Assembly (NCBI GenBank): GCA_014361295.1
Contig: JACIVX010000001.1
Location: 1,272,293-1,336,292, forward strand
Source: Methanomassiliicoccales archaeon
GTDB lineage: Archaea; Thermoplasmatota; Thermoplasmata; Methanomassiliicoccales; JACIVX01
Direction of reading: 5' to 3'
DNA: 64,000 nt
Shown: positions 35,165 through 46,815 of the stretch, piece by piece
How the letters are laid out: every line of letters begins with the position of its first letter
Position numbering within the stretch: position 1 is the stretch's first letter
The notes under the pieces: model-generated
Told to the model about the DNA's origin: nothing
What the model saw: the letters and a program-made list of their open reading frames with translations, nothing else
The model's database searches: none
Made by a program: the position numbers and the translations under genes

Positions 35165-35313
35165 GGTTTAAAGGAAATTATCAAGCCAATGGAAACGAGA
35201 GTCAATCGGAATCACATTGAACGAGATTTTTCACTCGATGCCATTGTTTGAGTGATCATGATTATAACTAAATATCTCAATAGAGATTATCGATACCTGA
35301 CACTGGTGGTTTA

Positions 35314-36411
35314 TTGAAAGCCAACCGCTCTGGAAATGATGAGGATCGTAATCAAGTGGAATTCGATTGCCCTGAGTGCGGGACGCATATCGTTGGCGAA
35401 GTCTCGAAATGTCCTAAGTGTGGCGTCGAATTTGTGATCGAAGAAGTCATCGAAGTTGAGTGTCCCAATTGCAGAGCGGTTGTTCCTGCCGATCTCGAAC
35501 GCTGCCCGAAGTGCAATGCGAAGTTGGAAATTTCGAAGGAAGGCGCTGGAGAAGTCAAGACATCAATGAAGGGAGAAGTGGGAGCGATGGGCACGACAAT
35601 TGAAGAACCATCGGCAAAAGCTGAGGAGAGAGAAGCCGAAGAGAAAGAGATCGAATTGAGAAAGCAATTCCCACTTCTCGTCGAGGAAGTCAAATCGCTT
35701 CTTGCACTGGCAAATGAATTCAACATTGAAGTGAATGAGGCGAAGCGATTCATCGACAAAGCGGTTAGAGCCGGAAAGCAGAGAGATGTTACTTCTGCAG
35801 TCAATTTTGTGCAGGAAAGTCTGGCGAGGGCGCGAGAAACTATCGAGGAAAAGATTGCAAGGGAAATCGAATATCTCGAAAAGCTCGTGGAAGTCTCAAG
35901 TCAAACAGGCTCAGATCCGAAAGTGATTCTTCAATCGATTGAGGCGATCAAGGCAAAGAGAAATGGCGGTGATTTGAAGGGAGCCTTGATCGAGATAAGA
36001 AATGCCAAGAGTGTCGCCGAACAGATCACGGGTCGTTACGTCGAAGCGAGCGAGATGTGCGAAGCTCTTGAGAAACTCATCAAGAATTCCGAGTATCTCT
36101 ATGTCGACGTTAGGGAAGCGAGAAGGCTTCTCAACGAGGCTCGAGATGCGGGGAAACATGGCGATTGGACAATGATGGGTGTTCTCGCAAAAAAGGGGAG
36201 GGAAGAACTGCTGAAAATGCTTCCAGAGGTCCTAAGAGAAGAGTTAAAGAAATCAAAGGAAGCACTCCTCGATGCGAAAGCCGAAGGTAAAGATGTCAGC
36301 TCCCTCATCAAGATTTTGAAAGATGGAGCTGTAGCCTTTAAGAGAAATGATATTGAGGAAACGCTCGAGAGACTCGTCGAGTTCAAGGCCGAAATGAAGC
36401 GACTCTCGTGA
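35314..36411 (+). CDS. Double zinc-ribbon, coiled-coil protein
   Basis: The 365-residue protein starts with TTG at 35314. Two zinc ribbons lie in the first 75 residues: CPECGTHIVGEVSKCPKCG and CPNCRAVVPADLERCPKCN. The rest (residues ~110-365) is almost wholly charged helix with heptad character, probably coiled coil or helical hairpins. No enzyme domain is seen. Proteins of the same plan occur at 47604 and in the tail of 49232. It stops beside the DnaA-like gene on the other strand (1 bp apart). A scaffold or regulator is possible. Confidence 0.7.
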   Translation: MKANRSGNDEDRNQVEFDCPECGTHIVGEVSKCPKCGVEFVIEEVIEVECPNCRAVVPADLERCPKCNAKLEISKEGAGEVKTSMKGEVGAMGTTIEEPSAKAEEREAEEKEIELRKQFPLLVEEVKSLLALANEFNIEVNEAKRFIDKAVRAGKQRDVTSAVNFVQESLARARETIEEKIAREIEYLEKLVEVSSQTGSDPKVILQSIEAIKAKRNGGDLKGALIEIRNAKSVAEQITGRYVEASEMCEALEKLIKNSEYLYVDVREARRLLNEARDAGKHGDWTMMGVLAKKGREELLKMLPEVLREELKKSKEALLDAKAEGKDVSSLIKILKDGAVAFKRNDIEETLERLVEFKAEMKRLS

Positions 36412-38568
36412 TCAGGAAGGCTTGAGGACTTCCATTTCCCTTTCTAGGATCGATCTATCCTGAGGGTTAAGACTTTCTTCATTAACCGAGACGATAAAAA
36501 TCGAAGGTGTTTCTGAGATCTCATCGACGACACTTCTGATGAACCTCACGATTCCTTCGAAGGTCGTGTTGCTGACTAAATACTGGATATCGTCAAGAAG
36601 AATGACGCATTTCCCATTCATTCTGATGAACTCTTCGATCACGAGCATGATTCTTTCAAGCGATGGCGGTAAGGTCTGTGCCATTGCCGACTCGCGATCG
36701 GTGAGCCAGTAGATCGTAGCCTCGAGTTGTCCAAGCTTTCCAGCGAGGTTTCTCGGGTGCCCTCTCGTGATCGCGAGTCCTTTGTAACCCTCCTGGACCT
36801 TTGTAACGAATGCTCTATGAGCAACCTCAGGTTTCGGCTCTTCGACCAAATAACTTTGACCGCCAGCAAGGTCAAATTTGAACTCTTTGACGCGCATCCA
36901 TTCGGTCTCATGACTCAACACCTCTTTCGCAAGCTCGAGGTCGATTTCAGTGCGCATGAGCGAAGAGAACGCAACGATCCTATTCAGGCCGCCCTCGAGT
37001 TGTCTCACGTTGTCCTTGCAGACGTCCGCGATGAACTCAAGCACTTCTCTCGGCACGATGATTTTCTCTTCTCTCACCTTTTTTTCGAGGATCGCGACGC
37101 GTGTTTCGTAATCGGGCGGCTGAATATCTGCAATGAGACTAGATTCGAATCGCGTCAGAAGCCTATCTGAGACCGACGGGATTTCCTTCGGCAACCGGTC
37201 GCAGGCGAGCACAATCTGCCTTTCACTCTCCAGGAGATCATTAAAGATCTGGAATAACTCTTCTTGCGTCCGCTCTCTACCAGCGATGAATTGTACGTCG
37301 TCGATCAAAAGCACGTCCGCGCCCGAGTAGGCTTTGCGAAATTCATCCAGTTTATTTGATGATATTGCCTCGATGAGCTCTGTTTCGAATTTTTCCATCG
37401 ATGTGTAAATCACCAAGAGGTTCCGATGTTTTTCAACGATTTCGTTGCCGATCGCATGCAGGAGGTGAGTTTTGCCGAGTCCGGATCTACTGTAAATGAA
37501 AAGAGGATTGTATGCGGTTCCTGGGTTGCTCGCGACGGCTTTCGCCGCGGCCTCGGCAAATCTGTTGCCATGACCAACAACAAACCGCGAGAAGGTGTAT
37601 CGGGTGTTGATCGCCCTCCCATATCGAGGTCTCTGAGGCACAAATTCGTTGCATTTTGAGCAGAAACCATCGCGGTCCAAAGCTTCGCCGCATTTCGGAC
37701 ATCTCGCTCTTTTCTCTACACCAAGAGCCCTCATCCTATGATATTGGAGAATGAGATCATAGACGTGATCGATCCGCTCATTCTGTTTTTTTCTTTCAAT
37801 ATCAAGGCGGATCTCTTTCTCCGCAAGCCTTTCCTTTTCCGATCTCTCTAATTTTTTCACAAGGAGATCGAATTCCATTTCAACCTCGGCAATTCGTTCG
37901 GGATTCATCGCTTTTCGAAGGATCGAGTCGATGTCCCTTTCGATTCCTGCTCTTTTCAGAAAACGAAGACGCTCGACGAGAGCCTTCACCCTTTCGATAT
38001 TCGCCTCGAAATACGGAAGGATTTTTGAAGCTCTTTCAGGATCGTCCAGATATATATTTAGTATTTGGGATACATTGAAACCTTCGCGGGCCCATTTCTC
38101 AATTTTTTTCGCGACCGCACTCGTATCATCAGCGAGAACACCTAGATCGATCGGTTTCGATGGTGAAGGGATCGAAAAAGAGGACACGAGTTGGAGGCCC
38201 TTGATTTCGGCCCCTTCGAATCTTTTTAACATCGCCCTCGGATCCAACCCGGTGTGAAGAGAGACAATTGCGTTGATATGCTGCGAATCCTCGAAAATGA
38301 ACTTGAGTGCCCTCTCTCCTGCATAAATCTGTTCAGCATTATTTTGCCGCCTTTTGTCAACATACAAAGCGCCTATCGGTTCGCCTGCGTCGAAAAAAAT
38401 TACACCCTCTGATTCATTCTGTGGTAGCTGGAGGCTCACTTTTACATAGCCAGAAAAAAATTCTTTTTTGATTTTATCGATAATATTCGATAAAACACCT
38501 TCACCACCGCTCATTCTTTCGACGATTTTCGCGTCAGGGATTCCTGCTTCGATCAGCAAAATGATCAA
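36412..38568 (-). CDS. DnaA-type AAA+ ATPase fused to DUF835 and an N-terminal archaeal domain
   Basis: The 718-residue protein starts with TTG 38568. Residues ~35-130 resemble the archaeal DUF2226-type N-terminal domain (tentative). A helical linker (150-280) and a zinc ribbon (C290, C293, C303, C306) follow. Residues 323-550 are a bacterial DnaA core: YTFSRFVVGHGNRFAEAAAK, YNPLFIYS with Walker A GLGKTHLLHAIGNE, LLIDDVQFIAGRERTQEELF, DRLLTRFESSLIADIQPPD and VRQLEGGLNRIVA. DnaA domain IV, the origin-binding helix-turn-helix, is missing; instead residues ~585-715 form a DUF835 domain (WLTDRE, PPSLERI, CVILLDDIQYLV). It is an ATP-dependent assembly protein by inference. The partner and DNA-binding ability are unknown. 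Confidence 0.85.
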   Translation of the reverse strand: MIILLIEAGIPDAKIVERMSGGEGVLSNIIDKIKKEFFSGYVKVSLQLPQNESEGVIFFDAGEPIGALYVDKRRQNNAEQIYAGERALKFIFEDSQHINAIVSLHTGLDPRAMLKRFEGAEIKGLQLVSSFSIPSPSKPIDLGVLADDTSAVAKKIEKWAREGFNVSQILNIYLDDPERASKILPYFEANIERVKALVERLRFLKRAGIERDIDSILRKAMNPERIAEVEMEFDLLVKKLERSEKERLAEKEIRLDIERKKQNERIDHVYDLILQYHRMRALGVEKRARCPKCGEALDRDGFCSKCNEFVPQRPRYGRAINTRYTFSRFVVGHGNRFAEAAAKAVASNPGTAYNPLFIYSRSGLGKTHLLHAIGNEIVEKHRNLLVIYTSMEKFETELIEAISSNKLDEFRKAYSGADVLLIDDVQFIAGRERTQEELFQIFNDLLESERQIVLACDRLPKEIPSVSDRLLTRFESSLIADIQPPDYETRVAILEKKVREEKIIVPREVLEFIADVCKDNVRQLEGGLNRIVAFSSLMRTEIDLELAKEVLSHETEWMRVKEFKFDLAGGQSYLVEEPKPEVAHRAFVTKVQEGYKGLAITRGHPRNLAGKLGQLEATIYWLTDRESAMAQTLPPSLERIMLVIEEFIRMNGKCVILLDDIQYLVSNTTFEGIVRFIRSVVDEISETPSIFIVSVNEESLNPQDRSILEREMEVLKPS

Positions 38569-38873
38569 GACTCAATCAACATGATTGATTAAATCTTTTA
38601 TGTACTTGGATTACTGGCTTATCTGAAGAGTATCTATTTTCATTAAACAAAAGGATAGGCCGAAAAATTCGCCAAAAATTCCCAAAAGACGCACAAAATC
38701 GCCAGTTGCAGGTAAAATCCACTATTTTATTCGAAGGATGGCATTTCTTGTGGGAATAAACAACACGATATCAAAACACAAGGCATCCATGCCTTTGGAT
38801 GATTGCATCTTCAGCTCATCGCATACCTAAGAAAATTTTAAATCAACGTGACGATTTGATGTGCCGGATCGAT
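38569..38873. other. Intergenic region with tRNA promoter
   Basis: About 305 bp between the DnaA-like gene and tRNA-Thr. AAATTTTAAAT at about 38833-38843, some 30 bp before the tRNA, is its likely TATA box. AT-rich DNA near 38570-38600 probably serves the DnaA-like gene on the other strand. No gene is seen. Confidence 0.5.
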
Positions 38874-38964
38874 GCCACTGTAGCTTAGCGGTAATCTCTG
38901 ATCGCTAAAGAGCGACGGTTTCGTAAACCGTAGGTCGGGGGTTCGAATCCCTCCAGTGGCTCCA
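38874..38964 (+). tRNA. tRNA-Thr (CGT) with an apparent 14-nt D-loop insert
   Basis: GCCACTG at 38874 pairs with CAGTGGC at 38954. The anticodon stem ACGGT/ACCGT encloses TTCGTAA, giving anticodon CGT (threonine). The T arm is GGGGG/CCCTC with TTCGAAT. Discriminator T73 suits archaeal threonine tRNA, and CCA is encoded. The D stem GCTT (38883-38886) pairs with GAGC (38910-38913), but the loop is 23 nt. Removing 14 nt, TCTCTGATCGCTAA at 38895-38908, restores a normal 9-nt loop. TTAGCG (38885-38890) pairs with CGCTAA (38903-38908), so the insert can fold. A T-run follows. A class II (serine) reading was considered but the anticodon arm then fails to pair. Confidence 0.85.
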
Positions 38965-39042
38965 TTTTTTTTGTTGTCTCTTAAGCAGCAGAATCTAGGT
39001 TTGGTGTTCACAGTAAACTGTCGGAGCTTCTAAAGCAAACTT

Positions 39043-40323
39043 TCAGCAAACACCATCCTTTTTCAGGTATTCCCTCAGAATCTTGATCGCACAAACATCG
39101 CCACACATTGAGCAACCCTCGCTCGCCTCGGTAATTCCTCTCGCCCTGTACATCCTACCCTTTTCAGGGTCGAGCGCCTCCCTAAACATCCCTTCCCAGT
39201 CAAGCGCCTTCCTTGCTCTTGACATCCTGAGATCCCTTTCCAGACCCCTCCCCCTTGCAACATCTGCAGCATGCGCTGCGAGCTTCGCCGCAATCACCCC
39301 TTCTTTTACATCTTCGACGCTCGGAAGGGAAAGGTGTTCAGCTGGTGTGACATAGCAGAGGAAATCTGCGCCGTAGTAGGCTGCGAGCGCTCCGCCGATG
39401 GCACCTGAAATATGATCATAGCCAGGTGCGATATCCGTAACAAGGGGGCCGAGCACATAAAATGGCGCACCATCGCAAATCGTTTTTTCAATTCTCACGT
39501 TCGCCTCAATCTGGTCAATCGGTACATGTCCGGGGCCCTCGACGATGACCTGGACTTCTTTCTCCCTCGCTCTTCTAACAAGATCTCCGAGGATGATGAG
39601 TTCCTGAATTTGCGGAACGTCTGTGGCATCATGGATGCATCCGGGACGAAGTCCATCGCCTAGGCTGATCGTGAATTCATATTCTGACGCCAGTTCCAGT
39701 AAATAATCGAAGTTCTCATAGAGGGGATTTTCCTTTCCGTTGTGCAAGATCCATGCAACAAGAAACGATCCCCCCCTCGAAACAACATCCGTGATCCTCT
39801 TCGAGCGTCTCAAATATTCAACACTTTCTTTTGTGACGCCACAGTGAATCGTCATGAAATCAACGCCATCCTTCGCGTGCTTGATGATGCCGTTGAATAT
39901 ATCATCCTCGTCCATGTCCACAACGGCGCTTTCCCTCGCGGCCTTCAAACCAGTTTGATAAATCGGGACGGTGCCAACAGGGACTCTGACCTCTTTAATG
40001 ATTGTCCGTCGGATGAGGTCGATATCCCCGCCAGTGCTCAGGTCCATGATGGTGTCTGTCCCATATTTGAGAGCGATTCTCACTTTCTCTATCTCATCTT
40101 CCATACGCGGCATGTCCCTCGATGTACCGACATTGACATTGACCTTGACGGTGAGACCTTCGCCTATTCCGCAAGGTTCTGGCGAATGAATGGGATTTGA
40201 GGGGATTACGATCCGACCGTTTACAATACCCCTTCTCACGAATTCTGGGTCAACACCCTCACGGCGTGCGACACTGACGATTTCGTCTGTGAGTCCTCTT
40301 TTCGCATCTTTAATCGTTACCAT
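39043..40323 (-). CDS. thiC: Phosphomethylpyrimidine synthase ThiC
   Basis: About 426 residues from ATG 40323. The frame is open to a TTG at 40413, but archaeal ThiC begins like MVTIKDAKRGLTDEIV, so the shorter start is preferred. The N-terminal part has GRIVIPSNPIHSPEPCGIGEGL, followed by DLSTGGDID, GPLVTDIAPGYDHI and the C-terminal cysteine motif CSMCGDVCAIK that holds the [4Fe-4S] cluster. ThiC is a radical-SAM enzyme that converts aminoimidazole ribotide to the pyrimidine of thiamine. With thi4 at 30477 the window covers both halves of the thiamine pathway. No TPP riboswitch is apparent upstream. Confidence 0.95.
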   Translation of the reverse strand: MVTIKDAKRGLTDEIVSVARREGVDPEFVRRGIVNGRIVIPSNPIHSPEPCGIGEGLTVKVNVNVGTSRDMPRMEDEIEKVRIALKYGTDTIMDLSTGGDIDLIRRTIIKEVRVPVGTVPIYQTGLKAARESAVVDMDEDDIFNGIIKHAKDGVDFMTIHCGVTKESVEYLRRSKRITDVVSRGGSFLVAWILHNGKENPLYENFDYLLELASEYEFTISLGDGLRPGCIHDATDVPQIQELIILGDLVRRAREKEVQVIVEGPGHVPIDQIEANVRIEKTICDGAPFYVLGPLVTDIAPGYDHISGAIGGALAAYYGADFLCYVTPAEHLSLPSVEDVKEGVIAAKLAAHAADVARGRGLERDLRMSRARKALDWEGMFREALDPEKGRMYRARGITEASEGCSMCGDVCAIKILREYLKKDGVC

Positions 40324-42615
<2,292 letters not shown>

Positions 42616-42623
42616 GTGTTTTC

Positions 42624-45600
42624 ATGGAAGACAAAGCGACGCGAATTATCCAGCGCCCCATTGAGATCGAGATGAAGAAATCCTACATCGATTACGCGAT
42701 GAGCGTGATCGTGGGCAGAGCTCTTCCGGACGTCAGGGACGGACTCAAACCAGTTCAAAGAAGGATCCTTTACGCGATGTACGATATGGGGCTCCTTTCG
42801 AACAGACCACACAAGAAGAGCGCGCGTGTTGTTGGTGAATGTTTTGTTGCCGGAACGCGGGTGCTGACTGATCGTGGTCTCATCCCGATTGAAGAGATTG
42901 AACACGGTGACATTGTTTACACGCACCGCGGACGAGCACCGGTGATCGAGCTATACGAGATGCCTCCGAAACCGCTTGTCAGAATAAGATTGGAAACTGG
43001 CGCAGAAATTGTTTGTACACCAGAGCAGCCGATTAAAATTCTCAACTCTTCATTATCTTACGAATGGAAGGCTGCAAAAGATCTTACGGAAGGAGATCTT
43101 GTCGTTGCACGGTGCATCTATCCAGAAAATCTTGGTTATGCGAGCATGCGATTGAAAGACGGGAAGCAGATCGAAATCAACGAGAAAATTGCCTATCTTT
43201 TCGGTTATCTCCTGATGCGGAACTCGATGACCAGGGAAAAAGATCATCTGTTTTTAACCATTTGTGATAATGCAACTCAAGAACAACTCTCTAAAGCACT
43301 GAACCAGATTTCTTGTAACGGAAAAGGTACCGATGGCACGACCTCCTCTATCTTATGTCATGGATCGCTTGCCCATATTTCTCCCGATGTCTCATCTTCA
43401 CTTCTTCAACAGATCGTTCAATTGATTCATGAAAAAGATGGCATTCCCGAGCCCCTTTTCCACTCGCCTCGTGATGTCTTGCTTTCTCTTTTAAAAGGAA
43501 TGCTTGATGCTGGTCTCAATCCCCTTATTAAAAGTGAATCAATCCGTTTACCTTTTGTATCGCGAAAAATGGCGGCCGATGTCCAGCTGATTTTACATCA
43601 TCTGGGCGTAATCGCTTCCCTAACCCCAATTAACAAACAATCCAGCGAAAGGCCAGTTGAGCGTGATCAGACTCACGCCAATTCCGCATATGCAATCGAA
43701 GTAAATGGTCTGTTCGCTGAAAGACTTTTAAAACTGACTGGGCATCGACGTCAAGGCAGGAATGACACGGAACAATCGCCTCTTACATATATCAAGAAAA
43801 AGGTTCCGAGGACCAGCGTCGATAAGGTAGCGTGGTCTAGCTCTCAGATTGCCAAATTCATCGATCAAAGAGAAAGGTGTAAACTTGATCAATCTCTTTC
43901 TTGCAAACTCGCAGATCAAATATCGCAATTCCCAGTATCGGTCTTGTCGTTGGTTGATGAGGAAACAGATTGCAATTTGATCGGCGATGTGGTCGGCGAA
44001 GAATTGCCATTGCTGGGGGACGCTCTTCAGTACAACCTCTTCTTCATTCGCGTAAACTGCGTAGAGAGTGCTGAGCCTCAGAAGACATATGACCTCGAGG
44101 TCGCAGGACCGCATGAATTTGTTGCAAACGGTATCGTCTCGCACAACTGCCTCGGTAAATATCATCCCCATGGCGACATGGCAGTTTACGATGCCCTTGT
44201 GAGAATGGCGCAGGATTTCTCAATGCGGTATCCCTTGATCGATGGTCAGGGTAACTTTGGTAGCGTCGACGGCGATTCAGCGGCGGCGATGAGGTACACC
44301 GAGTGCCGTCTCTCGCCGATTGCGGAAGAAATGTTGGCCGATATCGAGAAAGATACGGTCGATTTCGTCGATAATTTTGACGGGAGTTTGAAGGAGCCGG
44401 CAGTGCTCCCTGGCAAGTTTCCGAACCTCATCGTCAACGGCTCATCGGGGATCGCCGTTGGCATGGCGACGAATATCCCGCCTCACAATCTCAGGGAAGT
44501 CGTCGATGCGATCGTCCATCTGATTGATAACCCATCAATGGAAACGCAGGATCTGATGGAGTACATCAAGGGACCCGATTTCCCGACCGGTGGTATCATC
44601 TACGGGATTAGTGGCATCCTCGAAGCGTATTCAACGGGTAAAGGAAAGCTAAAGGTGAGAGCGCGGACGAAGGTTGAAGAGTTAGAGAATAAGAAGAGAA
44701 TCGTGATCACCGAGATTCCCTATCAGGTCAATAAGTCCAATCTCATCGAATCGATCGCCGAACTCGCCAAAGATAAGAGAATCGATGGCATTGTCGATCT
44801 GCGAGATGAATCTGATCGCGAGGGCATGCGGATTGTCATTGAGCTTCGCAAAGATGTGATGGAGGACATCGTCCTCAACCAACTCTTTTCACATACCCAG
44901 ATGGAAGTGACCTTTGGCGTTATCAACCTCGCACTTGTCAACAACGAGCCGAAAGTTCTTACGTTAAAAGAAGCGCTCCAGCATTTCATCGACTACCGGA
45001 AGAGCGTCGTGATCAGGAGAACGCGGTTTGAGCTTGAAGAGGCGAAGAAGCGCGATCACATTCTGCAAGGTCTCATCAAAGCGGTCGACGCGCTCGATGA
45101 TACAATCGCGATGATCAGGGCGGCGAAGACGCCTGAGGAGGCGAGGATCGCACTCATGCAGCGTCTGGCAATCACGGAAGAACAGGCTAAGGCGATTCTT
45201 GACATCAGATTACAACGCCTGACAGGTCTGGAAATCGAAAATCTGCGCAGCGAGTTCATCGAGATCGAGAAGAAAGTGCGGGAACTAGAAAGTATTCTGG
45301 CGGATGAAAGAAAGATCATGGATATTATCAAGAAAGAGATGCTCGAGATCAGAGAAAAACACGGTGATGAAAGGAAAACAGAAATCGTTCACGACGTGCT
45401 GGAAATGGATCTCGAAGATCTCATTCCGGATGAAGAAATGGTCATCATGATCACGCATGACGGCTACATCAAGAGGGTGCCCCTTGATATGTACAAGCAG
45501 CAGAGGAGGGGGGGGGTCGGCCTGATCGGGATGGAGACGAAGGAGGAGGACTACGTGACAAATCTCTTTGTCACATCTACGCACAACTACCTGATGTTTT

Positions 45601-46466
45601 TCACGAATTTGGGAAAAGCTTACTGGCTGAAGGCTTACCAAGTGCCGGTCGGCAGTCGACACTCGAAAGGGAAACCGATCGTTAACCTCTTACCAGCGCT
45701 CTCGGAGGGGGAGAAGATTTTGGACACGATCCCCATCAAGGAATTTGACGAAAATCATTACCTTGTTTTTTCGACGAAAAAAGGTATCATCAAGAAAACA
45801 CCTCTCACCGCTTATTCCCATGTGCGATCGTCTGGTATCATCGCTCTAGGCCTCGAACCTGGCGACGAGCTCGTCGACACGAGACTGACGGATGGCACGA
45901 AGGAAATCGTCATCGCAACGAAGGGAGGCCAAGCAGTCAGATTCAACGAAACAGAAGTCAGGCCGATGGGAAGACCTGCAAAAGGTGTCATCGGGATCAG
46001 ACTCTACCCTGGCGACGAGGTCGTCAGCATGGCGGCAGTGAGGCCAGACTCGATGCTTCTTTCGATCACCGAAAACGGTTATGGCAAGTTGTCGCCAGTG
46101 TCTGTATACAGGAAGACGAAGAGAGGGGGTAAAGGCGTCATTACGATTAAAACTGGAGAAAGAAATGGCAAAGTCGTTTCAGTTCTCGATGTCGCTCAAA
46201 ACGACGAAATCATTGTGACCAGCACGCAAGGCATGGTGATCAGGATTCCCGTTGCTGACATCAGGGTCATGGGAAGGGCGACAATGGGCGTGAAAATCAT
46301 GCGGCTCCGCGAGGGCGACAAGGTTACAGCCATCGCGCGCCTGATCGGTGAGAAGGAAGAGAAAATGGTCGACATGGCGGAAGTGACCGAGGACAAAGAT
46401 ATGATCCCGCGGGAACCAGAGGAAGAGGTCTCTGACGAGGATTTCGATTCTATCGATGAGTTCTGA
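42624..46466 (+). CDS. gyrA: DNA gyrase subunit A, intein-containing
   Basis: The 1280-residue precursor splices to about 844. The N-terminal part has KSYIDYAMSVIVGRALPDVR and, after the intein, CLGKYHPHGDMAVYDALVRM. The catalytic tyrosine is in AAMRYTECRLSP, which forms the transient link to DNA. The breakage-reunion and coiled-coil domains are followed by a beta-pinwheel C-terminal domain with the QRRGGVGLIG GyrA box, and the acidic tail EVTEDKDMIPREPEEE ends the protein. Together with GyrB it supercoils the chromosome. An 11-T run at 46505 is the likely terminator. Confidence 0.97.
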   Translation: MEDKATRIIQRPIEIEMKKSYIDYAMSVIVGRALPDVRDGLKPVQRRILYAMYDMGLLSNRPHKKSARVVGECFVAGTRVLTDRGLIPIEEIEHGDIVYTHRGRAPVIELYEMPPKPLVRIRLETGAEIVCTPEQPIKILNSSLSYEWKAAKDLTEGDLVVARCIYPENLGYASMRLKDGKQIEINEKIAYLFGYLLMRNSMTREKDHLFLTICDNATQEQLSKALNQISCNGKGTDGTTSSILCHGSLAHISPDVSSSLLQQIVQLIHEKDGIPEPLFHSPRDVLLSLLKGMLDAGLNPLIKSESIRLPFVSRKMAADVQLILHHLGVIASLTPINKQSSERPVERDQTHANSAYAIEVNGLFAERLLKLTGHRRQGRNDTEQSPLTYIKKKVPRTSVDKVAWSSSQIAKFIDQRERCKLDQSLSCKLADQISQFPVSVLSLVDEETDCNLIGDVVGEELPLLGDALQYNLFFIRVNCVESAEPQKTYDLEVAGPHEFVANGIVSHNCLGKYHPHGDMAVYDALVRMAQDFSMRYPLIDGQGNFGSVDGDSAAAMRYTECRLSPIAEEMLADIEKDTVDFVDNFDGSLKEPAVLPGKFPNLIVNGSSGIAVGMATNIPPHNLREVVDAIVHLIDNPSMETQDLMEYIKGPDFPTGGIIYGISGILEAYSTGKGKLKVRARTKVEELENKKRIVITEIPYQVNKSNLIESIAELAKDKRIDGIVDLRDESDREGMRIVIELRKDVMEDIVLNQLFSHTQMEVTFGVINLALVNNEPKVLTLKEALQHFIDYRKSVVIRRTRFELEEAKKRDHILQGLIKAVDALDDTIAMIRAAKTPEEARIALMQRLAITEEQAKAILDIRLQRLTGLEIENLRSEFIEIEKKVRELESILADERKIMDIIKKEMLEIREKHGDERKTEIVHDVLEMDLEDLIPDEEMVIMITHDGYIKRVPLDMYKQQRRGGVGLIGMETKEEDYVTNLFVTSTHNYLMFFTNLGKAYWLKAYQVPVGSRHSKGKPIVNLLPALSEGEKILDTIPIKEFDENHYLVFSTKKGIIKKTPLTAYSHVRSSGIIALGLEPGDELVDTRLTDGTKEIVIATKGGQAVRFNETEVRPMGRPAKGVIGIRLYPGDEVVSMAAVRPDSMLLSITENGYGKLSPVSVYRKTKRGGKGVITIKTGERNGKVVSVLDVAQNDEIIVTSTQGMVIRIPVADIRVMGRATMGVKIMRLREGDKVTAIARLIGEKEEKMVDMAEVTEDKDMIPREPEEEVSDEDFDSIDEF
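42840..44147 (+). other. GyrA intein with degenerate LAGLIDADG endonuclease (436 residues)
   Basis: The segment begins with Cys (CFVAGTRVLTDRG) after ARVVGE and ends FVANGIVSHN before Cys of the extein CLGKYHPHGD. Splicing residues Cys1, terminal His-Asn and Cys+1 are present. The middle (~250 residues) corresponds to a dodecapeptide endonuclease. Its two motifs read YLFGYLLMRNSM (near 43195-43230) and LLKGMLDAGLN (near 43490-43522). The acidic residues that should end these motifs are missing, so DNA cutting is unlikely. The insertion site differs from the well-known mycobacterial GyrA intein, which lies at the catalytic tyrosine. Confidence 0.93.
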
Positions 46467-46815
46467 GGATCGTGTATAATCCAACATTCAATTTCATTAC
46501 CTTATTTTTTTTTTTACATTTTTTGAAGCTTTTTCGAACAAATGAAGGATGAAAATCAAATAGGGACTATTGGATTGAGCATCGATGAAAGAGGCCCCTT
46601 CTGTTGCTGGCTTGCAATCTCACCTGCAATCATACGCACAAAATCGTAATGCCAATCTATAAACAAAACATTGCTTTTCGATAAGTACACGAGATCTGTG
46701 TCGATTTCAATCGTTTTCAGATACCATTAATTAAATTATCAAAATCGATAATTCATTCACAAAGGTTTATTAGTGGCAATATCAATGAATTCCCCCCAGG
46801 TACTGGTGCGTAAAG
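46467..46815. other. gyrA terminator and intergenic region
   Basis: About 350 bp. An 11-T run at 46505-46515 and a second T-run at about 46520-46525 are typical archaeal termination signals for gyrBA. The rest holds no gene; TTATCAAAATCGATAA near 46735-46750 and AAGGTTTATTAG near 46761 may belong to the promoter of the next gene. Confidence 0.55.

Noticed and set aside
38874-38964. Reading the tRNA as class II tRNA-Ser (GCT) with a long variable arm
   Set aside because: The total length fits, but the putative anticodon stem would not pair, while the Thr (CGT) anticodon arm pairs perfectly with U33 and A37.
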